Made by a program: the position numbers and the translations under genes | DNA from: Trueperaceae bacterium | Lineage (GTDB): Bacteria; Deinococcota; Deinococci; Deinococcales; Trueperaceae | DNA: 46,367 nucleotides | Reading direction: 5' to 3' | Assembly (NCBI GenBank): GCA_002707365.1 | Contig: PAMQ01000019.1 | Coordinates: 1-46,367 of the forward strand | Part shown: positions 1 to 8,143 of the stretch, piece by piece | Numbering within the stretch: the stretch's first letter is position 1 | Layout: every line of letters starts with the position of its first letter | Notes under the pieces: generated by a model | Databases searched by the model: none | What the model saw: only the letters and a program-made list of their open reading frames with translations | Told to the model about the DNA's origin: nothing

Positions 1-220
1 AATCGCCAAGTCCGTGTTCGTGTGCCATAACTAGGAGTTTGTCGAAGTACGAGCGGTTAGTTTCGATCTCGTCAGGCGAGTAAACGTCTAGTGGGAAGAC
101 GTACCCTACTTCGTTGTATTTTTTGATTTGCTCTTTGGTGAGTTTTTTTGGATCTTTTGTTTCTATGGGAAAGAATTTTAGTTCTCTCTCCATATCTGGA
201 ATAGCATCTGTTTGTGCCAC
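1..220 (-). CDS. Phytanoyl-CoA dioxygenase family protein, N-terminal part (runs off the window)
   Basis: Reading the minus strand from a GTG at 218-220 gives 73 open codons up to the window edge. The start is supported by an AGGAGG Shine-Dalgarno sequence about 9 nt upstream (230-235). The peptide contains LTKEQIKKYNEVGYVFPLDV followed by SPDEIETNRSYFDKLL, which is typical of the N-terminal helix and first strand of phytanoyl-CoA dioxygenase (PhyH) proteins. These are Fe(II)/2-oxoglutarate oxygenases that hydroxylate small molecules. The HxD...H iron ligands would lie beyond the edge, so catalytic competence cannot be judged. The substrate is unknown. A second, complete PhyH-family gene lies at 2782-3660. 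Confidence 0.72.
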   Translation of the reverse strand, partial: MAQTDAIPDMERELKFFPIETKDPKKLTKEQIKKYNEVGYVFPLDVYSPDEIETNRSYFDKLLVMAHEHGLGD

Positions 221-250
221 TACCCGTACCTCCTGTTGAACTACTAAAAG

Positions 251-634
251 TCATTGCTCAGTGGTTCTTTCTAAATACCTACTTTGACCGTCTCGTCTAG
301 TCGGTTTAATACGGTTAAATCGTGGTAAGTCTCCGTGCTTATAACGGTACTTCTCTATTTCGGAAGCTTCTTCAGCTTTGGGTATGCGACTGTAAGTATA
401 ACGCCAGAATCGGATGTGTTCCTTCATGCATTTGCTGCTTTCTAGGTGCTGTCTGATCCTGTTTGGTGCATCGCGCGTCGATTGACCGATGTATATTAGG
501 CGCTTTCCTTCGTCAGCTAGTTCGTATACTCCTGGCAAGGCTTCACGTCCACGACGGGCGGGTAGCGTGCGGAGAGGGCGCCATCGAGCTAAGAGAGGCA
601 ATTTCCCCCCATAATTTTCGCAAAAAGAAGGCAT
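251..634 (-). CDS. Small GIY-YIG domain protein
   Basis: This is a 127-residue protein with a single GIY-YIG-like nuclease fold. GVY at residues 35-37 and YIG at 48-50 form the two-strand signature. Arg59 in NRIRQHL and Glu94 in the EIEKYR helix fit the usual catalytic Arg and Glu, and Asn107 fits the C-terminal Asn. No DNA-binding or second domain is present, so it resembles the stand-alone GIY-YIG proteins of unknown role rather than UvrC or homing enzymes. The ATG at 634 has no clear Shine-Dalgarno, and the first 30 residues are Arg-rich and outside the domain, so the start could be internal. It lies 30 nt upstream of the PhyH gene on the same strand, with era next upstream. Confidence 0.7.
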   Translation of the reverse strand: MPSFCENYGGKLPLLARWRPLRTLPARRGREALPGVYELADEGKRLIYIGQSTRDAPNRIRQHLESSKCMKEHIRFWRYTYSRIPKAEEASEIEKYRYKHGDLPRFNRIKPTRRDGQSRYLERTTEQ

Positions 635-658
635 GTTGATTTTTGGTTATGGTAATAA

Positions 659-1576
659 TTATGATTCATAACCTAATTCCCTAAGTTTTCGAGGATCTTC
701 GCGCCAATCAGCACTTATGACTACCTCTAAGTCCAAGAAAAGTTTAGTGTCAAGAAAGATCTCAAGTTGCTTTCGAGCGGTAGTACCAATTTCGCGAATC
801 ATCCGACCACCTTTCCCAATGACTATCGGTCGGTGGTTAGGGCGTTCAACCCAAATTTCTGCACTAAGATAAAGGGGATCTCCCTCGGCTTCGGGTTCTT
901 CCCAATTAGTTACCCTGGTTGCCACCGAGTAAGGTAGTTCTTGCCGAAGATGAATCATGGTGCTCTCGCGGATTAGTTCAGCCGCCCAAGCTTCACGGGT
1001 TTGATCACTACTGATGTCTGGTGGGAAGAAGAAAGGGTTCTCTGGGAGTAATTCTAGAAGTTTTGTTCGCAGGTCGTATACTTCCTGGGGACTTTCCAGA
1101 ACGCTCAATGGATAAACATAGGAAGGTTCAAATAAATCCTGGTAAAGTCGCAGCGCTTCATCAGGAAATTTAGCTGCATCAATCTTATTACCAATGAGGA
1201 ACACTGGTGTTTTGGTTTCGACGTTAGAAAGGATTTTTACAACATCCTTATCCTCGTCACTGGGTGGGCGTCGCAGATCAACTACCCACAGCACAGCGTC
1301 AACATCAGCGAGTGCAGTTCGGATTTCACGCGTCATGAATCGATCAAGCTCAGTGGGTCCTTGATGCACTCCTGGGGTGTCCACAAAAATTATTTGCGAA
1401 GATGTTTCTATGTCGGTGAAGACTCCACGAACACCTCTCCGAGTGGTTTGAGGTTTTGGAGTGATCGGTGCTACCTTCACCCCAAGCAATGTGTTGAGTA
1501 GAGTTGACTTACCTACATTGGGTTTCCCAATTATAGCTACAAAACCTGCACGTGAATTTGGGGTGGTGGTCACCAT
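659..1576 (-). CDS. era: GTPase Era
   Basis: Era is a ribosome-assembly GTPase that binds the 3' end of 16S rRNA during 30S maturation. The 305-residue length is normal. The G1 P-loop GKPNVGKST is at residues 17-25, followed by the switch region with [12 protein letters not shown] (G3) and NKID (G4). The C-terminal third is a KH domain with the GxxG-type loop [12 protein letters not shown] near residue 255. The end of the protein, [14 protein letters not shown], is characteristic of Era. It is transcribed toward the GIY-YIG gene, 24 nt away. The tRNA-fMet gene lies upstream on the same strand. Confidence 0.96.
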   Translation of the reverse strand: MVTTTPNSRAGFVAIIGKPNVGKSTLLNTLLGVKVAPITPKPQTTRRGVRGVFTDIETSSQIIFVDTPGVHQGPTELDRFMTREIRTALADVDAVLWVVDLRRPPSDEDKDVVKILSNVETKTPVFLIGNKIDAAKFPDEALRLYQDLFEPSYVYPLSVLESPQEVYDLRTKLLELLPENPFFFPPDISSDQTREAWAAELIRESTMIHLRQELPYSVATRVTNWEEPEAEGDPLYLSAEIWVERPNHRPIVIGKGGRMIREIGTTARKQLEIFLDTKLFLDLEVVISADWREDPRKLRELGYES

Positions 1577-1669
1577 ACGAATTCAATGTAGCATTTAGAT
1601 TTGGATTACGTTTTCGGAGGCCTCAATAAAAATGCCTATACTCTGTCCTAGCAGGGCATAAGCATTGTT

Positions 1670-1746
<77 letters not shown>

Positions 1747-1761
1747 CCGACGAGAATTTGC

Positions 1762-1791
1762 ACTGTACCGCCTGTCAGCGAGACGTGTCAA
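1762..1791 (-). promoter_or_regulatory. Sigma-70-type promoter for tRNA-fMet
   Basis: On the minus strand there is a perfect -35 hexamer TTGACA (1786-1791), an 18-nt spacer and the -10 hexamer TACAGT (1762-1767, 4 of 6 consensus bases). Transcription would begin near 1755, about 9 nt before the mature tRNA 5' end. It fits in the 49-nt gap between the moeB stop and the tRNA. Confidence 0.6.
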
Positions 1792-1795
1792 GCTG

Positions 1796-2611
1796 TCAGG
1801 TGACTTCTTCACCACAGAAAGCTTTATAGTCGATGAGTTCTGTCACGCTAGGGTCGCTACCGCAAACCGGACAATCTGAATTGCGATCGAAAGATAACCT
1901 GTGGAACGTAGTCCCAAGCGCATCAAAGTAAACTAGCGTCCCAATTAAAAGTTCCCCCAACCCGACAATTAGCTTAATGGTTTCAGTAGCCATGATACTC
2001 CCCACCACTCCAGGAAGGACGTTAACTACACCGGCGTCAGCACAATTCGGGACGGTGCCAGGAGCTGGTGGTTCAGGGAATAAGCAGCGGTAGCACGGCC
2101 CAACTCCAGAGGTGGTAGGTCCATGAAGGAGGCTAACTTGCCCTTCGAAACGTGAAATTGCACCGTACACCAAGGGACGACCTTCGAGAACACAGGCATC
2201 GTTTACTAAGTACCTGGTAGGGAAATTATCACTACCATCAATCACAATGTCGTATTCACGTATTAACTCTCGCGCGTTATTTTGAGTGAGGTATACTGCA
2301 TGGGATCTAATCTTGATTTCAGGGTTCAAAGCCTGTAAGCGTTCAGCAGCTGCATCCGCCTTTAGCTTCCCGATTTGGTCAGTAGAAAAGATGACCTGCC
2401 TTTGTAAGTTAGAAATTTCGACTTGATCGTGATCAACCACCCCGAGAGTGCCAATGCCCGCTGCAGCCAAATACTGAAGGGCAGGAGAGCCAAGACCACC
2501 TGCGCCAATTACCAGCACCCGGGCATCCCTAAGTTTTAGTTGGCCTTCTATACCAACTCCCGGCAAAATTATGTGACGAGCATACCGGTCTATCTGCTCC
2601 TTATTGAACAT
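1796..2611 (-). CDS. moeB: MoeB/ThiF-type E1-like adenylyltransferase (HesA/MoeB/ThiF family)
   Basis: The enzyme adenylates the C-terminal Gly-Gly of a small sulfur carrier (MoaD for molybdopterin or ThiS for thiamine). The 271 residues contain the nucleotide-binding loop GAGGLG (36-41), the segment DGSDNFPTRYLVND (125-138), and a structural zinc site formed by Cys173/Cys176 (CYRC) and Cys247/Cys250 (CPVC). Cys190 lies in the usual cysteine-bearing loop. No rhodanese domain is fused. MoaD and MoaE are encoded at 29768-30450, so a MoeB role is plausible. No thiamine genes are in the window, but ThiF activity or dual use cannot be excluded. It is divergent from the PhyH gene at 2782. Confidence 0.88.
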   Translation of the reverse strand: MFNKEQIDRYARHIILPGVGIEGQLKLRDARVLVIGAGGLGSPALQYLAAAGIGTLGVVDHDQVEISNLQRQVIFSTDQIGKLKADAAAERLQALNPEIKIRSHAVYLTQNNARELIREYDIVIDGSDNFPTRYLVNDACVLEGRPLVYGAISRFEGQVSLLHGPTTSGVGPCYRCLFPEPPAPGTVPNCADAGVVNVLPGVVGSIMATETIKLIVGLGELLIGTLVYFDALGTTFHRLSFDRNSDCPVCGSDPSVTELIDYKAFCGEEVT

Positions 2612-2781
2612 GACTTCAGTTTAGTGTAGGTGAAGCCTGAGAGTGGGGAATTAAAAACTTTTCTGCATTATCGTGAACAGGGTCAACAAATTAATTTGAT
2701 ATTGGATAGCATACAATTCTAGACAAGAAATAATATCTTGCAGAATTACGGACGCAACTTAGTTTATTTACAACTCGTGAT

Positions 2782-3660
2782 ATGAAAAGCCTCATGGCCA
2801 TTAGTGACGACGTGCTAGACAACCTTAGGACAGAAGGTTATGCCGTAGTGGAAGGGTTCTTAAACCCTAAGGAGCTTGCTGCCGCCCGAGAGGGCCTTTT
2901 TCTTGAATACCCTACGCCAGAAGCCTATTTCGCTAACCCTGAAAAATACACGCAGTTAGTCGAGACCCAGTTTAGTGGATTGAAGCTTGCGCCTTACTCC
3001 TCCTGGGATTTAAACAAAATCGCTTTCCATCCTGATCTGGTAGATTTTGCCGAGAGGTTCTGTGGTACGACCAATCTAGAACTCTATAAAATTGAGTTGT
3101 GGGCAAAGTACTCGGGTGCTATTGATTACGACCAAGCTCATCACCGTGATTTTGGCAATCACAATATGGTTGTGCCACGCCGGGACATGCTTTGGCCTCA
3201 ACTGACGTCATTCATATTGTTATCCGACGTTACTGAGGACGATGGTCCTACCCGGATTGTTCCTCGAGCTCATGGTGAAAAAGCACCAATGATTCCTCAC
3301 CTGCTCACAATGGGTGAAATGCAAGAACATGAAGTTACAATAACTGCTCCTGCTGGGAGTCTATTTCTCTACTCAACTGATATTTTCCATAGGGGATCCG
3401 CAATGACCGGTAAAAACCGTTCACGATTTATACTCCTTGCTGATTACTCGGCCCGCGGGAACCCGTGGATGGGCAAAATGTCTTGGCCTAGGTATGCTAA
3501 TCTCCCGGCCTGGCGGAAAATGATGGAGCGAGCCTCAGTTAGGGAACGTGACTTGTTCGGATTCCCATCTCCCGGCAATGAATACTGGAACGAACAGACG
3601 CTAGCTGACGTACAAGCCCGATACCCCGGAATGGACATGACACCCTACGCCCAAAAATAA
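2782..3660 (+). CDS. Phytanoyl-CoA dioxygenase (PhyH) family protein
   Basis: This is a 292-residue Fe(II)/2-oxoglutarate-dependent oxygenase. The iron-binding facial triad is visible as His121 and Asp123 in HHRDFGNH and His203 in IFHRGSAMTG. Arg213 or Arg215 in KNRSRF would bind the 2-oxoglutarate carboxylate. The N-terminal segment LRTEGYAVVEGFLNPKEL is typical of the family. Related proteins hydroxylate very different small molecules, so the substrate cannot be named. The gene is monocistronic, and its neighbour on the other side is the divergent moeB. No Shine-Dalgarno precedes the ATG at 2782. The ATG at codon 5 is an alternative start. Confidence 0.85.
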   Translation: MKSLMAISDDVLDNLRTEGYAVVEGFLNPKELAAAREGLFLEYPTPEAYFANPEKYTQLVETQFSGLKLAPYSSWDLNKIAFHPDLVDFAERFCGTTNLELYKIELWAKYSGAIDYDQAHHRDFGNHNMVVPRRDMLWPQLTSFILLSDVTEDDGPTRIVPRAHGEKAPMIPHLLTMGEMQEHEVTITAPAGSLFLYSTDIFHRGSAMTGKNRSRFILLADYSARGNPWMGKMSWPRYANLPAWRKMMERASVRERDLFGFPSPGNEYWNEQTLADVQARYPGMDMTPYAQK

Positions 3661-3830
3661 ATTTACTCCATTCAGTTTTCGTTATAGAAAAGTACTTATT
3701 GGGGTAGTCTCGACTCGGAAGAATTTGTCTAGATCTCTGTTTAGCTAATGTATGCTCTACTGAGCAGTTTAGAGAGGGCTTATAGAGCCAGGAGTAGCGT
3801 TGTTCGCGTTAATGAGGGGGCCCCCATACT

Positions 3831-5084
3831 GTGGGTATGACTACTACAATCCAGGGGTTTGATGCTGAGCCTGGAAAGACAAGGAATCTTTTGCTCTTGG
3901 CTGTAGCTACTTTGTTTTCGCTATCCCTGTGGTTTTCTGGATCTGCTGTCATTCCCCAAGTAACAGAGGCATGGGAGTTAGTTAGCTGGCAACAGTCTTG
4001 GCTTACTATGGGTGTGCAAGTTGGATTCGTCGTGGGTGCCCTTGTGAGTTCATTATTGAACTTGGCAGATCGAATTCCAACTAGGTGGTTTTTGGCAGGT
4101 AGTGCTCTAATGGGGGCCATCTTTAATGGGCTTATCGCCATCGCAGTGGACAGTTTTGAACCAGCGTTAATCCTTCGCGTTCTAACAGGAGTTTGCATGG
4201 CTGGTGTTTACCCACCCGGGATGAAACTTGTTGCGACATGGTGCCTACGGGACCGTGGGTTTGGCATCGGAGTTCTAGTAGGGGCTTTGACTATAGGATC
4301 AGGTTTGCCACACTTACTAAACGTTATTCCGGAATTATTTACAGAATCTACTGCTGTGGAGTGGAAGCCTGTTCTCCTAATCGCCTCTGGCTTGGCTCTA
4401 CTGGGTTCAGCAATAGCGGCCCTGTTTGTACGTCAAGGGCCCCACCTTACAGCAGCAACAAAATTCAACTGGCGGTTCGCGATGCGAGGGCTTTCTGATC
4501 CCCCTTGCCGACTTGCTAATTTTGGTTATTTCGGCCACATGTGGGAACTATACGCCATGTGGGCTTGGGTACCTCTCATGTTGATTGCCAGCTACAGCCA
4601 AGCAGGAATTGAGCTGATTCTAGCTCGCATTGCGGGCTTCGGAGTTGTGGCTATAGGTAGCGTCGGCTGCCTCATCGCGGGTTGGATGGCAGACAGATTA
4701 GGAAGGACGCAAGTCATAAGCGGAAGCCTTATTATCTCAGGTATTTGTGCAGCCGTGATTGGATTTTCTTTTTCGAACCCAGTATTACTAACTGCTATCG
4801 CTTTGATATGGGGGTTAACTGTGATTGCGGATAGCGCTCAATTTAGTGCTGCCGTAACGGAATTGAGTGACCCACGTTATGTTGGTACGGCTTTAACGGT
4901 ACAAACTAGCTTGGGTTTTCTGCTCACCCTCGTGTCAATTCATGCTGTCCCAAAGGTACAGGCCGTTCTCGGATGGGAGGGGGCGTTTCTAATCTTAGTT
5001 CTAGGGCCAGCATTTGGCTTGTGGAGTATGGTTGCCTTACGTCGGTTACCCGATGTACGTCGAATAGGTTCAGGTCGGCATTAG
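3831..5084 (+). CDS. MFS transporter, about 12 membrane segments
   Basis: This 417-residue membrane protein begins with TM1 at about residues 17-38 (LLLLAVATLFSLSLWFSG) and alternates hydrophobic helices to its C terminus. The inter-helix motif DRLGRTQV between the seventh and later helices is the typical MFS loop signature. The general form (single-domain permease without added domains) resembles the nitrate/cyanate-type or unassigned MFS families. The substrate is unknown. Start choice is GTG 3831, preceded by GAGGGGG about 10 nt upstream. ATG 3837 in the same frame is an alternative. It is convergent with the nucleoside phosphorylase gene. Confidence 0.82.
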   Translation: MGMTTTIQGFDAEPGKTRNLLLLAVATLFSLSLWFSGSAVIPQVTEAWELVSWQQSWLTMGVQVGFVVGALVSSLLNLADRIPTRWFLAGSALMGAIFNGLIAIAVDSFEPALILRVLTGVCMAGVYPPGMKLVATWCLRDRGFGIGVLVGALTIGSGLPHLLNVIPELFTESTAVEWKPVLLIASGLALLGSAIAALFVRQGPHLTAATKFNWRFAMRGLSDPPCRLANFGYFGHMWELYAMWAWVPLMLIASYSQAGIELILARIAGFGVVAIGSVGCLIAGWMADRLGRTQVISGSLIISGICAAVIGFSFSNPVLLTAIALIWGLTVIADSAQFSAAVTELSDPRYVGTALTVQTSLGFLLTLVSIHAVPKVQAVLGWEGAFLILVLGPAFGLWSMVALRRLPDVRRIGSGRH

Positions 5085-5152
5085 ATGGATTAAGTTTCTT
5101 AGAACCTCAGGACTTTGTGATTTGCTTTGGTTTAATTATGGGTTTTATTCTT

Positions 5153-6433
5153 TTAAGATCTAATCACTTTAAGGACTGTTTCTCTGGGTTCACCAGAGTC
5201 TTTTATTTTAATAGCGCTTTGGGTATGTTCGGCCGCTGCTTCAAGTCCACGCCCGCCACGATGGTAAAGAGTGACTACAGGCTCTCCCATAATCACAGGA
5301 TCCCCGACCTTGGCGTGTAATTGCGCTCCGACCCCGAAATCTATTTCGTCCGTTTTGGCACTACGCCCACCTCCAAGCGTTTCGATAGCTCGACCTAAGG
5401 AAAAGGCATCTAATTCTGTAATGATACCGGTGATCGGCGCCCTAATTAGAAGCTGATCAGGCGCAAGTTCCAGATTAGTCGCTGTATCAGGATTGCCTCC
5501 CTGAGCCAATATCCATCGTTCAAATTGTTCATAGGCCACTCCACTGTCAAGAGTTTTGGCAATTAGGTTTTCGTTTATGCTGAGTCCACTTGTCGCGAGT
5601 AACTCGGTGGCCAACGATAGGCATAGATTACGTAGCTGCGAGGACCCCTTACCTTGAAGACACTCGATAGCCTCCCGTACCTCTATTGCATTGCCGATTG
5701 TAAGGCCAAGCGGTTCAACCATATCTGTGAGTACAGCTCGCATGCGGCGACCAGCGTGTTCACCTATGTCCATCATAGTCCTCGCGAGGGTAGTGGCCTC
5801 TGAGATGGTTTTCACAAAAGTGCCGCTACCAACCTTTACGTCTAAAATTATGCTTTTAGCGCCACCTGCAAGTTTCTTGCTCATAATGCTACTAGCTATT
5901 AGAGGGTGAGATTGAACGGTTGCGGTTACGTCGCGAAGGGCGTACATAAGGCCATCAGCTGGCGCCAAATTCTTTGACTGCCCAGAAATTACGATGCCAA
6001 CTGAACGAGCTTGATGCAAAAAAGCTTCTTCTGAGAGGCTGCTATTGAAACCAGGAATGCTCTCTAACTTATCGATGGTGCCACCGGTATGTCCTAAACC
6101 TCTACCACTCATCTTTGCTACGGTAGCCCCACAAGAGGCAAGTAGTGGTGCTAGCACTAGAGTTGTCTTATCGCCAACCCCACCAGTTGAGTGCTTATCT
6201 ACTGAGTGAGCAAATTCGTCGAGATTAAGAGATTCACCAGACTCTGCCATTGCCTCAGTCAGGGCCGTTGTTTCAGACGTAGTCATACCTCGCCAGCAGA
6301 CTGCCATTAACCAAGCTGATACTTGATAATCAGGTACAGATCCGCCTACGTAATCAAATATGAAGTTAAAAATCTCTTCTCGAGAATGCGCTTGCCCTTC
6401 TCGCTTAGCCATGATCAAGTCGGAGGTTCGCAT
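5153..6433 (-). CDS. pdp: Pyrimidine-nucleoside phosphorylase
   Basis: The enzyme cleaves (deoxy)uridine and thymidine with phosphate to free base and (deoxy)ribose-1-phosphate in pyrimidine salvage. The 426 residues carry KHSTGGVGDK (80-89), which binds phosphate, and the family signature SGRGLGHTGGTIDKLE (109-124). A C-terminal PYNP domain follows (about 345-420). The length and C-terminal domain fit the Pdp/DeoA group rather than TrpD. It lies 47 nt downstream of murE on the same strand and is probably co-transcribed, an unusual pairing. Its stop is 68 nt from the stop of the convergent MFS gene, and no clear intrinsic terminator is seen there. Confidence 0.95.
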   Translation of the reverse strand: MRTSDLIMAKREGQAHSREEIFNFIFDYVGGSVPDYQVSAWLMAVCWRGMTTSETTALTEAMAESGESLNLDEFAHSVDKHSTGGVGDKTTLVLAPLLASCGATVAKMSGRGLGHTGGTIDKLESIPGFNSSLSEEAFLHQARSVGIVISGQSKNLAPADGLMYALRDVTATVQSHPLIASSIMSKKLAGGAKSIILDVKVGSGTFVKTISEATTLARTMMDIGEHAGRRMRAVLTDMVEPLGLTIGNAIEVREAIECLQGKGSSQLRNLCLSLATELLATSGLSINENLIAKTLDSGVAYEQFERWILAQGGNPDTATNLELAPDQLLIRAPITGIITELDAFSLGRAIETLGGGRSAKTDEIDFGVGAQLHAKVGDPVIMGEPVVTLYHRGGRGLEAAAEHTQSAIKIKDSGEPRETVLKVIRS

Positions 6434-6480
6434 AGGTGTATTTTACTTATGGGGCCTAAAAGGGTGCGCCCTTGTGGCAG

Positions 6481-7938
6481 TCATAGGTGTTGGCGAGCCT
6501 CGTATTCCTCATCCCAATCCAACGTTTCTGTAGACCGCTCGAGGGTTCGTTCATGTCCTTTGCCGCTGAGGATAACGGTGTCTCCGGGTTGGGCTTCGGT
6601 TATAGCTGCTGCGATAGCTTTTCGTCGATCAGGTTCGAGTTGGAAATCTGTTCCAGCAATAGCACCAATTGACCTAGCGCCATGAGCTAAATCAGCTAGG
6701 ATTACTTCGATTGCTTCGCTGCGGCTGTCTTCCTCCGTGAAAAAGACTAAGTCAGCTTTGCTAGCGGCGACTTGGCCTAGCGGAAAGCGTTTGGTAGGGT
6801 CGCGTTGTCCCGCTGCTCCAACAACCAAGATGAGCCGTCCTTTAGTTAACGGTCGGAACGTGTCAAGGAGCTTTTCCACGGAAGGCGGGGTATGAGCAAA
6901 ATCAACTATCACCTGAAAGGGTTTCGTTTGGAGAAGTTGCATACGCCCTGGGACGCCACCGAATGTTTCCAGGCGCTGAAGAGCCACCTGGAAAGGTATG
7001 CCTGTTTCAACTGCAGTAGCAATGGCTGCAGCAGCGTTTGCAACATTGTGAACCCCCAATATTGGTAAATGGGTTGAGCCCTTTCCAGATGGTCCTGCTA
7101 ATTCAAATGAAACACCAGTTGTCTTCGGGATGACATTCTGAATCCGCCAATTGCTCTCTGGATGCAAGCCGTAACTCTGGGAGTTTTTTGAGTTTTTAGC
7201 GAACACTTCATAGCTATCATCGTCACGATTTAAAATCATTAGCTTTGCCTTACGCGCCAACTCGAGTTTAGCTTCACGATAGGCACTGAACGTTCCGTGG
7301 AAATCGAGGTGTTCTGGACTGAGGTTGGTCCATACTCCGATATCGAAATTGATCTCTGATAGGCGTTTTTGTGCGAACCCGTGAGAGCTTGATTCGACTA
7401 CAGCATATTTACATCCGTCGTCACGAAACTTAGCGAGAATGCGCTGCACCTCAGGGGATTCGGGTGTAGTGAAATGACCTTCCTCTTTAAGTGCATCATT
7501 ACGACTGCATATAAGGGCTGTACTGATCAGGCCAACTGTTTCAGTAGATGAAAGTAAGTGATGGATTAGATAGGCTGTTGTTGTTTTGCCATCGGTACCG
7601 GTAACACCTAGAATGTTTAGGCTTCTTGACGGGTGACCGTATAGCGCCGCTGCGAGTTGCGCTGTTGCTGCCTGAGCATCATTTACTTGCAAATACGGTA
7701 GGCCTTCAAGATGAGATAGGCCTGGTCTTTCCCCCATTATGGCTATTGCCCCAGCTGCAGCAGCTGTGTTGGCAAAGAGATGGCCATCCGTTTCTATTCC
7801 AGTGCGAGCAACAAAAACGAAAGCTTTCTTTACCAGCCTGCTGTCCTGCGCAACTCCCAAAACATCAATGTCTGGAAGGTCGGCTTCATAGCCGAATGCG
7901 TTTTTGACTAGAGTTCCTAGTTTCAAGATGATTCCCAT
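6481..7938 (-). CDS. murE: UDP-N-acetylmuramoyl-tripeptide synthetase MurE
   Basis: This cytoplasmic peptidoglycan ligase adds the third amino acid to UDP-MurNAc-L-Ala-D-Glu. The 485 residues have the three Mur ligase domains. The ATP loop GVTGTDGKTTTAY is at 111-123, the substrate segment TTPES at 157-161, and the likely carbamylated lysine Lys224 lies in SAYREAKLE. The position that reads DNPR in meso-diaminopimelate enzymes reads EDSR here (403-406), so the diamino acid added (meso-DAP, Lys or Orn) cannot be read off. No other mur genes are adjacent. It is followed closely by the nucleoside phosphorylase gene and is divergent from the CNNM gene at 8144. Confidence 0.94.
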   Translation of the reverse strand: MGIILKLGTLVKNAFGYEADLPDIDVLGVAQDSRLVKKAFVFVARTGIETDGHLFANTAAAAGAIAIMGERPGLSHLEGLPYLQVNDAQAATAQLAAALYGHPSRSLNILGVTGTDGKTTTAYLIHHLLSSTETVGLISTALICSRNDALKEEGHFTTPESPEVQRILAKFRDDGCKYAVVESSSHGFAQKRLSEINFDIGVWTNLSPEHLDFHGTFSAYREAKLELARKAKLMILNRDDDSYEVFAKNSKNSQSYGLHPESNWRIQNVIPKTTGVSFELAGPSGKGSTHLPILGVHNVANAAAAIATAVETGIPFQVALQRLETFGGVPGRMQLLQTKPFQVIVDFAHTPPSVEKLLDTFRPLTKGRLILVVGAAGQRDPTKRFPLGQVAASKADLVFFTEEDSRSEAIEVILADLAHGARSIGAIAGTDFQLEPDRRKAIAAAITEAQPGDTVILSGKGHERTLERSTETLDWDEEYEARQHL

Positions 7939-8143
7939 CCTACGTAGCCCTGATGCTTAACCGTGTTTTCGGGGTGAGGAATCACGTTAACTCCGATCGG
8001 GTATTCCATAACTAGCAGTAAGCAATCTTTCTTGGGCACTAAGTATACCTTTGGACTTGGTTTTAGGTACGTATGATCCCACTGTGCAGAAGGCACAAAA
8101 AGGGTCTTCGCTAAGGTGAGTTTTCGAAAGAGTTGCTAGGGCT

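Noticed and set aside
72-254. Minus-strand frame of 60 codons at the left edge
   Set aside because: Its peptide is low-complexity and Arg/Ser-rich. The neighbouring frame encodes a recognisable PhyH N terminus with a strong Shine-Dalgarno, so this is a shadow.
2696-2717. TTGATA and TACAAT before the PhyH gene
   Set aside because: The spacer is only 10 nt, which is not functional for a sigma-70 promoter.
3816-3825. Perfect palindrome GGGGGCCCCC before the MFS start
   Set aside because: Too short to fold with a loop. The G-run is more simply the Shine-Dalgarno region of the MFS gene.
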